Source: Liolophura sinensis (lineage: Eukaryota; Mollusca; Polyplacophora; Chitonida; Chitonidae). From it: DNA of 64,000 nt. Position numbers and translations under genes: made by a program. The notes under the pieces are model-generated. The model saw only the letters and a program-made list of their open reading frames with translations. It had not been told where the DNA came from and searched no databases. Shown here piece after piece: positions 48,178-59,975 of the stretch; the first letter of the stretch is position 1, and each line of letters begins with the position of its first letter. Where the stretch lies: the NCBI RefSeq assembly GCF_032854445.1, contig NC_088303.1, positions 15,881,501 to 15,945,500 of the forward strand. Direction: 5' to 3'.

Positions 48178-49340
48178 GTACCTGTATTTAACCTTACCTC
48201 TTTTTCTTGATCAACATCATGATTTAGTTATTACAGCCAGGTAAAAAATCCAGGTAAAGACTCCATACACAAGCAGTAGGTGAGAACTTAGCCCGATCAC
48301 CTGTACATATACATTCCTATAGTAATAATATAGTATAACACCAGGTGAGAGGGCAACCTGTTTATAGCCAGGTAGTTACATGTACGACTGATTCACACAC
48401 ACATGTTCACACAAACAGGAACTGAGTGATGTCCGGTCAGGATACAATATAGCTAATAGCCTGTCCCTCTATTATACTCCAGATCTGAATCAGACAGCTT
48501 TTCTACCTGTACAGGTAAATCCGTGTTCAGGTGTGTTCAGCGGTTGAGAACGCCCCCTTCTCAGGTAACACCGCTTTATCTCCACAGGTGATCTACATCT
48601 TCAACTTTCATAAAAAGAACCAGATTGTTTCATTTTGTCCTTTCACTTTCTTATGCATCACAAAGCCTGCATGTCCTCCTTCATTAATTATGCAGCTACT
48701 GTCTTCTGAGGAGTGCGCGTGCAGCTCTGTTTAAAGCCTCAGGCAAAATCTTTTCTATCTGCCTGTTTTTTTTTTTTACTCCACACACTTACGTTTAAAG
48801 CCAGGTAACAATACCGTGAAAGACACTATTACACAAATCAGTCTGACACACAAATAAACACGAAGTCTTACTGTTCCACGATTCTACTGGATATTCACAC
48901 TCTGTCAGTCTTTGGGTCTTATCTCACTACACCTGTAACTGTTACATCCTCATTAGGGAGATAACGAGATAAATATTAATGCAAGCCGTGTGACAAAAGG
49001 CAGGTATGTCCAGCAACACCTTAGTGTAAAGCCTGAATGCAGCCACCTCATATCTACCTGCTAGCCAACAGAGTCCGGATTGTATACTGACCGAAGACTC
49101 CAGTCTGTCTAAGGATAATTAGTTATTCTGGCTTTATCTTCATCGCAGAGTCATACCTTGGCAGATTAGCAGGAATCCTCAGATAAAGGCCTTGTGTATT
49201 TAAACATCTTCACCATGCCCTGTCAACATTCAGGCTAACCTGCCTGGCTAAATATACCTGTCTCACCCAACAGCAATAATACCTGCCTGTACTATACACA
49301 GGTAAGCTTAGGGCATACCTTAACGAGATTCTCACCTGGC
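48178..49340. promoter_or_regulatory. Cluster of about 21 CAGGT/ACCTG motifs (candidate enhancer or promoter)
   Basis: Counting both strands I find about 21 CAGGT cores in 1.16 kb (for example at 48239, 48251, 48342, 48370, 48505, 48512, 48528, 48562, 48585, 48802, 49001 and 49299). Fewer than two or three would be expected for this base composition. CAGGTA/CAGGTG is the core site of Snail and ZEB zinc-finger repressors (established knowledge). Regulatory function is inference, since no transcription start was identified. The same core can also be read as a donor-like CAG/GTA. Confidence 0.35.
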
Positions 49341-49429
49341 CACAGGCTTATCAGCTGCAGTGAAGGAATCTGATTAAAGCTAACTCATGCAGAAGGTAAT
49401 CACCCTTATTTAATTCCACTGAACACAGT

Positions 49430-49965
49430 GTACACTGCCCGAGCCTCATAGAACGGGTTGTACAGTCGATATCATTGTACACTGCCCGAGCCTCATAGAA
49501 CGGGTTGTACAGTTGATATCATTGTACACTGCCTGAGTTTCATAGAACAGGTTGTACAGTCGATATCACCGTACACTGCCTGAGCTTCATAGAACGGGCT
49601 GTACAGTCGATATCATTGTACACTGCCTGAGCCTCATAGAACGGGTTGTAAAGTCCATATCATGGTACACTGCCTGAGCCTCATAGAACGGGCTGTACAG
49701 TCGATATCATTGTACATTGCCTGTGCCTCATAGAACGGGTTGTAAAGTCCATATCATGGTAAACTGCCTGAGCCTCATAGAACGGGCTGTACAGTCAATA
49801 TCATTGTACACTGCCCGAGCCTCATACAACGGGGTTGTAAAGTCATATCATAGTACACTGCCTGAGCCTCATAGAACAGGCTGTACAGTCGATATCATTG
49901 TAATCTGCCTGAGACTCATGGAATGGGCTGTATAATCGATATCATTGCACACTGCCTGACACTCT
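49430..49965. repeat. 48-bp minisatellite, about 11 units
   Basis: The unit contains 'gcctcatagaacgggttgta' and 'cagtcgatatcattgtacac'. The units differ by a few bases each, and the last two or three are more diverged. Confidence 0.95.
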
Positions 49966-50330
49966 TCAGTGATGTAGAATGTATGCTAACAGACCAAATG
50001 ATCACAACGACAAACCACTTGCTAACTATAAAAATAATAAATGATGCATTATTGTTAATAGTAATCGGTTTCATCACAGATTTGTTATATTCTTCTTTCA
50101 AAAAAGTACATTCTTATATATTTTCCCACAATCATCAAGGATTTTACATCCAAAAAAAAACAAAACAAAATAAAGGATCTCCAGCCAAACTAATGCACGA
50201 ATAGGATATAATTTTGATTTACATGACAACCTTAAATTTATATGTTTTACTCAAACACTTTTTTGTTGCATTAGTGCTTTAACCTATGTATAATAATATG
50301 TATAATGTATTAGAACAGTTGCCTTGCAGA

Positions 50331-50610
50331 ATTTTCTGAGTTCATGTTAGGAACAGTTCTGAGTTCAGAGTAGGAGCAGTTCTGAGTTCAGGTTAGGAAC
50401 ACTTCTGAGTTCAGCTTTGGAACCGTTCTGACTTCAGGTTAGGAACTGGTCTGAGTTCAGGATAGAGGCTGTTCTGAGTTCAGGTTAGGAATTGTTCTGA
50501 GTTCAGGATAGGAAAAGATTTGAGTTCAGGATAAGAACAGTTCTGAATTCAGGATAGGAACTGGTCTGAGTTCAGGTAAGGAACTGGTCTGAGTTCAGGG
50601 TAGGAGCTGA
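50331..50610. repeat. 22-bp minisatellite, about 12 units
   Basis: Direct repeats of 'gttctgagttcaggttagga' plus two bases. It starts only about 370 bases after the 48-bp array ends. Confidence 0.94.
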
Positions 50611-51042
50611 CCCGTATTACTAACCCTGTATACAGTGCTGGATCTCTGGTATGCACATGTAGATATGGGAATCGCATACAAGCATTCCTTAAGTGTGGAA
50701 TCCCTGCATGCACCTGTTCCTCATTCCAGTCCTGAGGAAAGCGGAGACTGTAAGAAACACTGGCAGTGTTACACAACTATGTGCTCCCCTGAGGATGTTG
50801 GGTACAAGTACACAACACTACACTGTAGACAATGATATTACAGTCACCAAGGTTTTCAGCTTTATATCATACACACAATAATACAAGGTTTGACAATAGT
50901 CATGAGCTTTAATTCACTCCAAAAATGTTCATAAAGTACTTATTTTACCTTAAAAGATCTATATTCAAATCCAGGATATTACTGAAGGTATATGTACAAT
51001 GGTAAATGCACACTTTATAAAACATAAAGTTCTTTTTATGTA

Positions 51043-51385
51043 ACATAGAGCGTCCGCTTCGGGACCAGTAGAGATCCAGGATCAACCCTTGATCGAGTCA
51101 CACCTAAGACTTTAAAAGAGGAAGTTGTAACTTCCTCGCTTGGCGTTCAGCATGAAGGGGATAGTGCAACGACTGGTTGACCCGTATCAGTATAATGGCT
51201 CAGGTTGGGCGGCTTACTGGCCTTCAGTAAGTCGTCTCAGTGAAGCAGCACTAAATAAAAGAGCGGTGGAAATCCGTCCTGCAAGAAGGAGGCACATTAC
51301 ACGTACATGCACCCTAAGGATTCCTTCGTCGTCATATGACTGAAAAATTGTTGAGTATAACGTTATACCCCAAGCACTCACTCAC
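51043..51385 (+). mobile_element. Full-length SINE with 12-bp target-site duplication
   Basis: The 343-bp element is flanked by a perfect direct repeat 'tctttttatgta' (51031-51042 and 51386-51397). Its head has a tRNA-like region with a B-box-like 'ttgatcgagtcac', and its 3' end is 'ttataccccaagcactcact'. I know this 3' end from molluscan SINEs. It has no coding capacity and is a retroposed copy dependent on a LINE partner. Confidence 0.88.
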
Positions 51386-51968
51386 TCTTTTTATGTACAA
51401 GGCAAATTCTTGAGCTCGGTAAATGTTAAAAGGTGTCTGTCATCAAGCCATATTATACTTCAAAAACCTATAGTTTATCAAATGATACACCCACCAACAT
51501 TTCACACACCACAATCAATGTCTGTGTTATTTATGGTGGGATTAGCAGTTTACCTGTCCTTAACGATGTGAACTGACACCTGAGCCTTTCTCTCAGGTAA
51601 ATCTAATCTCTTCTGTTGGCCAAAGGTGAAAAGGAACAGTTAGAGGGACAACAAACAACTTACACCCTGACAGTGGGAAACCCTCTCCTAATTGGGTCTT
51701 TAAACGCCCCCATGTCAAAGGATAGATAAGGTGACTGTACCTATGACAGGTGGTTGTTATTATACCCTGATTAGGGCACGACGAGGGTACACTAAGCTTG
51801 TGTCAGATAAGGTGAAGGGCTAAAGCAGTGCCTAGGTGTCATAATCCCATCCGGCGCTCTCACAAGTAGTGATTATAGGGGCCCCTTTAACAAAGAAAAC
51901 TTCAAATCCTTTAACTCCAGTAGAACACTGGCTAATCCTTCATACTAACCATGGGGACACCTACCCCA

Positions 51969-52152
51969 ATTCCTTCACCTTTTAGCATATGAAAGAGCAA
52001 ATTTCAGAGCAATTTATGCACATTTTTACTTTGATTTTTGGAGACAAAACTGCCCTGGTGTTGGATTGGCCATTATAACAAATAGTATAATTTTGTCCGT
52101 CAACACAGAATAATGCCTTCAGAATATGGATGAATGCAAAAAGGTTGAAGAA
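51969..52152 (-). mobile_element. TIR MITE family 1, copy D
   Basis: It begins 'attccttcaccttttagcat' and ends 'gcaaaaaggttgaagaat', with clear terminal inverted repeats. The interior matches copy B, so it has the same orientation as B. Confidence 0.82.
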
Positions 52153-55100
52153 TAACTGTACTTTCATGCACTAGGTCATCAACAACTTCCACCTTATCTA
52201 TGTTTTCTTTTTCTTTCTTACTGTTTCTAATGTTGTTTTACTGGCACATAAATCCTACTCTGGAATAGTTACAGAATATTTTGTCTTCTTGGAATCTGTA
52301 AAGAGGTCAATTTATTTTGATCACATTTTTATGCCACAGAATTCATCAAGAGTTTGATACTCTTATATAAGAGTATCAATTGTAGGTTACAGATAGCTAT
52401 GTAGAGACAAAGGAAATTGTGTCAGATTGTAATTGGTATAAAGCACCTAATAACTTTACATAGTTGATGTATTCCTTCCACTTAACAGTTAGAGGGGTTT
52501 TTCTCACACAGCAACTAACTGCTTTCATCTCCAGCAATTTCTAGAGAAGCCCTCTCAACACCCAGTTCTGAGGCTTCCCTGTCTTTGTTATGTAACAATG
52601 CAAGCACCTAGTATTCCTATAAAGAAATTAATTCAGCTTGCACATAGTTCCATAAAATTTGACATTCAATGATAAAGACTGAAATTTCAGTCCAAATAAA
52701 GTGGTAACCTTCCAGAAGTTGAGGGATTTATATACGAGTGTCAGCAGACGCAATGTCAAATAGCAATATCATGACACACGTCAGGTTTTAAAAGAATTTA
52801 CACAATATTTACCAACCCTTACCCAGAAACACTTTAATGCCATCACCACAAGTACCACTGGCGACAGAATGCTACTTTAAATTTAAAGATTTTGTCCGAT
52901 TTGACATAAAACTTGTCTGCTGGTACAACTAATGGGAAAATGGTCACCACCAACTGGCCTTCAAAACACATCAGCCAAATCAATTCTTCCGAGAAGTCAG
53001 TCACTGGCAAGACAGTAAAGCTAGCCAGTTAATGGTGGCCCTATCTGAATTAGAAGACATTCCCCAGTCCTGAGCCACTTATGGGCTTCATTTCCATATT
53101 TTAATGCACTCCTCTCTCTTTGGTTTAGAGATAAAATTCTCTTGCATGATGGTAACCCATTTTACGACAATAATTCAGACGTCCAGCATTGGTGCTACTG
53201 ATTCTGGGTATAATGTTGTGATAGCACAGTTACAGATTCTGGGCTTGAGATAAACCAAACAGTGTGCTTCCACTGATGGGTTGGTCACAGAAAATTCATA
53301 TTTTAAAAATTCTGCTCCTTACCATCAATTTTGCTTTTGATTATATGACATTTTTATATTCCCTCCAAACGAGAAGTTTAGTAAATGCATAATTTACTAT
53401 AGAATGTCATAATTTAGGCTACTGTAAGTGTTTTGAGTATGCACAACTCAAAGACTACAAGAGCGTAATTAACTGGTAAAGGGATCAATCACAAAGTGGA
53501 ATCATAAATTCCTATCAAAATGATTTATTAAGATACATCAACATCTAAGTACAATGACAAAGATGAACCCACTTAAGGGAAATGTTAATGTTGGGGGCAG
53601 AAAAGTTGAAAATTGAGCTTCTTAAGCAATAATGACTCATCACTACCTGAAGCAAACCAACTAAGAATTCACTGTCCAAGAATAAATAAATCTGCTTTAA
53701 AAATTTAATGTACATGTAATAAATATTGATGTTGCTATCTCATAGAATGAAGTGTTCTTTTTCTGGTTCACCAAACTCGAGTTATTTTAATCCAGTAAGT
53801 CTGAAAGAAAAATAAGCTTAAATAAATCCAGCAAAAAAAATTCAGCATTTCTGCCAAAAAAAAAAATCAGAAGTTTCGTTAGGGTAGACATATGGAATTA
53901 AATTCCAACCATATGGAAGGCCAGAAAGACCACCCAACAGTCTTTCAACACAGCTGGACTGAAAATATGGCATCTTTGCAGATTCAATCTTGGGAATGGT
54001 AATTCAATACATGGAAAGAAAATAATTAGATGAATGAAAATATTAGGAAGAAGTTGTGGCTGGAAAATGTTTCCTAATGCAACAAGTTTTCAATGTTTCT
54101 TTTTTGCTCTCTATCTTTTTATTCCCATGTTGTCTCCATCAGCCATTTTTGTAGTGACAGCTAGGCCATGGAATCAAGTTTTAGACAGAAGAGAGCTAAA
54201 GATGGGTCTCAGGCTTTACCTATCACTGATCACTGGTGTAACCTTTACAGGAAGATATTTCCGTTCCATTTACACAAGTTTTTCTACAGGCGGGCATGGG
54301 ATCTATCCAAAGAAACACCCTAGCTGAAAGTCTCAACCTATTTTTACATATCGCTCCCCTGAGAATGTCTACCAAATTCCAAGTGGTTCACATTAAAGAC
54401 AAGTCTTGGCGAAAAACCTTCTGCTGGGATTAGGAGTTGGGCCACAATGGTTGTTTTCAAGGAACTCCTGTGATGCTCAGATAATGGATTGGGGAGAAAA
54501 TCCCATAAATTCCAAAACCTTTCTGCTGTAGAACATTAACCAGAACATGGCAATGAGAACAATTATGCTTAAATATAGGAGAATCAACAGAAATGCCTAC
54601 ACAGAATTTTACGGTAGCTTAGAGTTATCTGAAAATGTCAGATAATTTTAAAATGAAACAGCATACCACTGATATGAAACAAAGCAAGGTAAAAACAAAA
54701 AGACAAATAATCTGTTCTACCATTTCTGAGTGCTCACTGACATATCAGTAGTAGAGCTTGATCCAAAGAGTTCTTTGTCACCTGATCAAGCTACAGCAGA
54801 AGCGAACAATAATGCAGAGTAGAATTTATGAAGATCACCTGTGTACAAGAATCCTTGCTATCCCATTTTGTGGTTAACCTGACCAAAATACAAGACTTCC
54901 TACCCATAAATCAGCCCTCAGAAGATCCTCATGGTTATCTGATAGGCTTTAACCACGTCCCCCTAAAAGAGTTATTAATAAGCCGTTTAATGGTGTATTA
55001 TCAGGAACCATGGGAAAATGCTCAGATGAGCTTCACTTAAAACACTAAACAACAAGAGACAAGAAATCTAGGACAGGTGTCATTATGTCATTAAGATGTC

Positions 55101-58100
55101 AATATGCGAGTGAACATGTGTTTTTCTAGAGACGTTGAGCTGACAACTGACCCCCACAGGGGTGTGAACAAGACCCATGCAGAGTTAGGACAATTATGAC
55201 AGGCTTCTGTCTACATGCCAACACTTGTGATCTCCCCACAAAAATGTTAACACAAGGCTGGGGACAAACTGCAGGCTCAAGACTGCCACTAATCCGATCC
55301 CATGCTTCACACCTTTCTGTATAAACCTGAAAACTGGCAATACCTGTGACTTGGCACATGATCGTCATGATCGCATAATCATCGACAACAGTTCTGAGCT
55401 AGAAATAGACAGGCAGCATGAAAAAAAGTTTGCACGAAAACACAAATCTGTCAAGAAACCAAGCCTCACCTTTAAGTGAACACCTCTGTCAGCTTCAAAT
55501 CTGCATTGTGCATAAATCTGCTTCACTCTGGTGCACTGGCAACACTATCCCATTTCATGTTTTGACTATACCATTCTGAGGGAAATGGGAGTGGAGAGAA
55601 AATTGCTCAGCAGAATTACACTCCACCATGTCAGTGCATTACCTCATAATGTGAACATAGTATTTCGAGAGTTCCTAGTCACTCCAACTCTCGTAATTCA
55701 TTCAGACATCTGTCACACTTACAGTGCCATTTTTTATGCAATCAAGTGCTTTGGAAAAAAATTTTCAATGAAGTTAAAGTCTTCTTCCAGGGAAAGACCA
55801 GAGGGTGCCGACATGTCCACAAACACAAAATGGGTTCCTCACAAGAATCGGATACAAAAAAACACTGTCTAAATTAGCCAAATATCACAACCTTCTTGAA
55901 GATGTGGAGATGCTACCAATACACATGGCCACAAGAGGATGAGCTGAGCAAGATAATGCACAACATCTGTTGGAAAATTTTTTTCCTTTACCCGCCTCTG
56001 TAATTTGACCCTTCTACAGCTAACAAAGGTCATAAGTAAACACAAAGTGGCAGAACCAATGCATGGAATGACAAACACGAGAAATGTCGCACCTCCCCAT
56101 TGCGGAAACCTGAATGAAAAAATTAAGGCAGACAGCGGATCGGGGCATAAAACAGAGTTATTGTTACTAAGATGCACAGATTTGGTGCCCGTGAACAAGC
56201 AATCCCATCAAACAAGCCACAGATGGCCAGGAAAGAGGTAGCACATGGGTATTTTGAAACATATCACTGGATTACAGTCAATAAATCTCAGGAATCCAAT
56301 CAGCCTGATCCAGCAGAAAGTGGACCAACCAGCTATGCTTTGAGGCCACTCCAACCGTATTACTTCAAATGTGTCTCTATATTAAAGCCTCTGGAGGGTC
56401 ATATAAAGGTAATAAAATGATAGTTGCTGTTGCTTCCTTGATAGGGCCTACTGAAACATAAGGAGATGACAGGTGCATTGAGTGCTCAAGTCACTCTACC
56501 ATCTACAGTGCATGCAATGTCTCATTACACTTCAGAAATATGCCCAGACAGTGTTGAGCATCATCTATCAACAGCAGGGGCAAGTTGAAAACATCCACAA
56601 AAAACTCCAATGCTTTGGATATGCAAGAGCAGATTGTTATCATTCCACCAAACCTTTTTCCTCCTTCCTCTGAAGATTGTGGGAAGAAGGTGTACTGGAT
56701 TGATGAGCTATATGCTGGGCTAGTCTTCATCAGTATGTCAGCTATGTCTTCACAGTTTTATCCTGCACCATCTCTTGGGATGGAAACGCGAGGCACGACA
56801 AATGACCACGACCTTTCTCCACGACTACGAAACATCGACGAAGAAACAAAACGTGTCAGGGGGCCATCCTCATCTTTCTTCCAGTCTCTTAAACTCTGAA
56901 CCACCCTTTGCGCTCTTCATGGGAGGTCGATGGTAAGAGACTTCTTTTTTGAAAGTCACTTTGGAGCAGGCCCATTGTTGTTTCTTGGACGAAATGCCAG
57001 CAGAGTAAAGCAGCAGAGAGCAAAACAGATGACAACACACCAGGGTGTCTGGCTTGGTTACTTTAGACCCCGAGAGAACCTACGCCATAATACAGCCTAG
57101 CTACTGGTATCATATGTATATTTATGATACATATAGTTTAAGAAAATATATACTATTTAAGTAAAAAGATACACTATATCTAAGTCTTACAATATATATG
57201 CAATGACATCAGGTCATCAGTAAAATAAAAATTTTACAGAGGCAAAGACATTTATACATGTATGTATGATATGCAAACTAATCCATGTCAAATGCAGAAC
57301 ACACTCTTTTTTATATGTTTATCTTTCAAAAACTCTTTTTTATATGTTTATCTTTCAAAACCACAATACCTACTTTTGACTTGGACTTAAATTTCAAAGG
57401 AATTTTGAAAGGTCTCCCAACCATCATATAAGACAATGCCAGTCTGAACAAATTCACACATAAAAAATTCTGCGAAAACAACTAATGTGGACAAATAAAA
57501 CAAACAAGCTGTGAAAATAAGATTGAAAGTTCAATGACTGTTACAGAAACAATGAAACTATTTCTCTTGAGCACCAAAAAAAACCAACAATCAATTACTA
57601 TCAGGTTCCCAGTGCAGCAACAGACCTATGGCTATACAGATAAATTTATTCATCTGCTCGTAAAGATATGTCCACTCCCCAGCTGTTAATCAACTGTTAT
57701 TTAGAAGAAAAAGCAGGCCTGTGTAAGATTATCTCACCGGTGTAATAGTCTGGCTTAGATGAGGCCTGTGAGAAATCCCCTTCCACCATTAAGCAGAGCC
57801 ATTTCAAGAAGGTCACGTGTGCCCTCTGGTTCCTCTTTTAACCTCCCATGTTGTTGTTGTTGTCAATTTCCATTGCCACACTGGGAGTCTGCTTTCAATT
57901 AGGTGTCTGTACTATACTGGTACAATCGTCATGGATAAAAACTGTAACTTAACTGCTACTAGGACATGTGTTTTGTTTTTCTACTGAAGAAACCAACATA
58001 CTCCACAGGTCATATCTGTCCCCTTTATCTTTTTATTAAATTTAAATTAAAAAACCAATAAATCTTCATTATTTTTAATATTATCTATAAAACCACACTA

Positions 58101-59856
58101 TTTTTTCTTTCCAACAGAATCATAATCTGGCATTATATTACATGTATTTGGGTTAATTTTTTAAAATCAACTTCCATGTTCTAATTTCTAATGATTTATA
58201 TATAAAGATATATTTGACGTAAGTATTTAAATGAGCTAGGGGGGAAAATTAAGCATTAGAAAATGACATCATCAGTCACAATGGTACGGTGAATAAATGA
58301 TCAATCCACAATTTAGAAGTTTTAAGCCCACAAGCTTTACACCTTATGCTTATACTGTTGACAAGTCCGCATGTATATGATGACTAAAATAGTCCTGCCA
58401 ACTCATTAGCTATTTACAGATCTCTCTCTCAGTCGTCACATCTCAGCAGGAAAACAGTACCTTGTTTTACCAGTGATTTACGATGAAGCGTGCAACCTCA
58501 TGGCAGAACATTGGTAGCGAGACGGGGGTTCGAGGAAACATAAAGGTAGAAAAGTAGGAAAAAACCTCGCTTATACAAATCCTAAGGTAAATACACTAAG
58601 TCTGAGAATAGAAAAACCAGGCCTTACTTGTTACCAGTCCATGTGTGAAATCTCTTAGTATGGACCCAAAACATGGTTGAGTACATCAATACTAAAACAT
58701 ATTCTCTGCTTTTTCTCATCTAAAATCTGTATTTCCTTCAACACCTATTGAACCACTAAAAAAAATAACACACACATACAAAAAAAAAAATGACAAAAAA
58801 AAAAGAGGAGAGAGTAAAAGAAACGAAGCTGATACTAGACAGTTACGCTATCCATAAACCGTCATGGCAGGCTGGAACTAACGCTCACCTTATGCAGACA
58901 TTATGACAAGAACTTTGAACTTAGGTCATTTAAAACCGTTCTGAGGCTACATATCTCTACAGTGATGCATGGGCCTCTGGCTGGCTCAACTCCTTAACAT
59001 AGGTCACAGTACTTGTTTCATAACTAATTAGACTAAAGTGTGCGTATCCAGGCGACACCGAACTAATCTGTAGAAAGTAAATACATAATGACACACTGAC
59101 TGCTGCTCTCAGAACAGAAACAGCAGATCCAGCCTCTAATATACCCATGTGAAGTACTCAGTCGCTGTAAGCAATGTTTTAATGCAACATTACAATTACA
59201 CACAAATTGTAGACTGCGGGCTGATTTACACATAAACCTGGATGTGATGGATAAACCATGTAGAACAGTTTCCTGTCGAAATATCAAAAAAATCAAGAAT
59301 CCAATGACATTTTTTTTTCTCTCTCTCTCTCTTTCTTTCTAAAATTTGAAGACCAGAAGTTTACTGCTACAAGAAGAAACAAAATATCCATTAATACTTC
59401 ATCACTGAAGTATTACACCGCTTCAAGTGAAGTCATCCAATGAGCAAAATAAAAACTGATGAAGCCTGAAGGGCTATAAGTACATGCAGACATTCTCTAC
59501 AGAACACAAGTGTTACAGAAAAATTACAGACATGCTGTAAGAGTACTGTCTGACATAACTTAAATGCTTAAATGGGTGAGAGCACTGGAAACAAACTTAC
59601 TGAGTATCTGAAGCTGAGGGTTCTAAGATAACAATGTCAACACACTGTCCTAAGAAAGAACGCAAATTACAACACATCTACAGCACACCCACAAACACAG
59701 TAGTTTCCCTTAAGTGCAAAGTTTGGAAACTGACTCACATTTAAGCCAACAGTGATGAATGTACACAAGACTTTTAAACCACACACATTACTGAACAGTA
59801 CTGTTTGGAAGATGTCAACAAAACACCAAACGAAGAGTCAACAAAGAAAACCATAC
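52153..59856. other. 7.7 kb without a recognisable gene
   Basis: I see no supported exon. It contains a small direct repeat (57303-57360), A-rich low-complexity stretches near 58760-58805 and a CT-rich run near 59318-59341. Plus-strand frames such as 54034-54327, 55531-55872 and 56585-56899 have no family signature. Confidence 0.55.
57303..57360. repeat. Perfect 29-bp tandem duplication
   Basis: Two identical adjacent copies of a 29-base unit starting 'actcttttttatatgttta'. It is a recent local duplication. Confidence 0.95.
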
Positions 59857-59975
59857 CTGGTTACCATGGAAATTCTCAATGTAATGTTCAGGGATTCCGA
59901 GGTAATCACATATCTGCCTATCAATGACAACGCTGTTTACCAAGGGTAATATCCAAGTTCTCACAACAACTGGAT
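59857..59975 (-). CDS. Candidate coding exon, unassigned; possible alternative N-terminus
   Basis: On the minus strand, acceptor 'gccacaacag' and donor 'cag/gtatgg' bound an open 119-base exon. It encodes PVVVRTWILPLVNSVVIDRQ followed by ICDYLGIPEHYIENFHGNQ. The composition is protein-like and the frame is open across the whole exon. I do not recognise the family. It enters one base into a codon and leaves in phase 0. That fits a direct join to Rap1GAP exon 2 (phase 0) but not to exon 1 in its coding frame, so it could be an alternative 5' coding exon of the same gene. It could equally belong to a separate upstream minus-strand gene whose other exons I did not find. Confidence 0.45.

Noticed and set aside
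50331-50610. Heat-shock element or steroid-receptor sites in the 22-bp repeat (gaacagttctg)
   Set aside because: Spacing between GAA and TTC is three bases rather than two, and the receptor palindrome is incomplete. The motif recurs only because the repeat does.
51043-51110. Possible tRNA gene
   Set aside because: The tRNA-like region is the head of a SINE flanked by a target-site duplication; a full cloverleaf is not evident.
58482-58544. Short plus-strand ATG frame followed by 'aag/gtagaa'
   Set aside because: It is only 21 codons with no downstream partner exon and no similarity.
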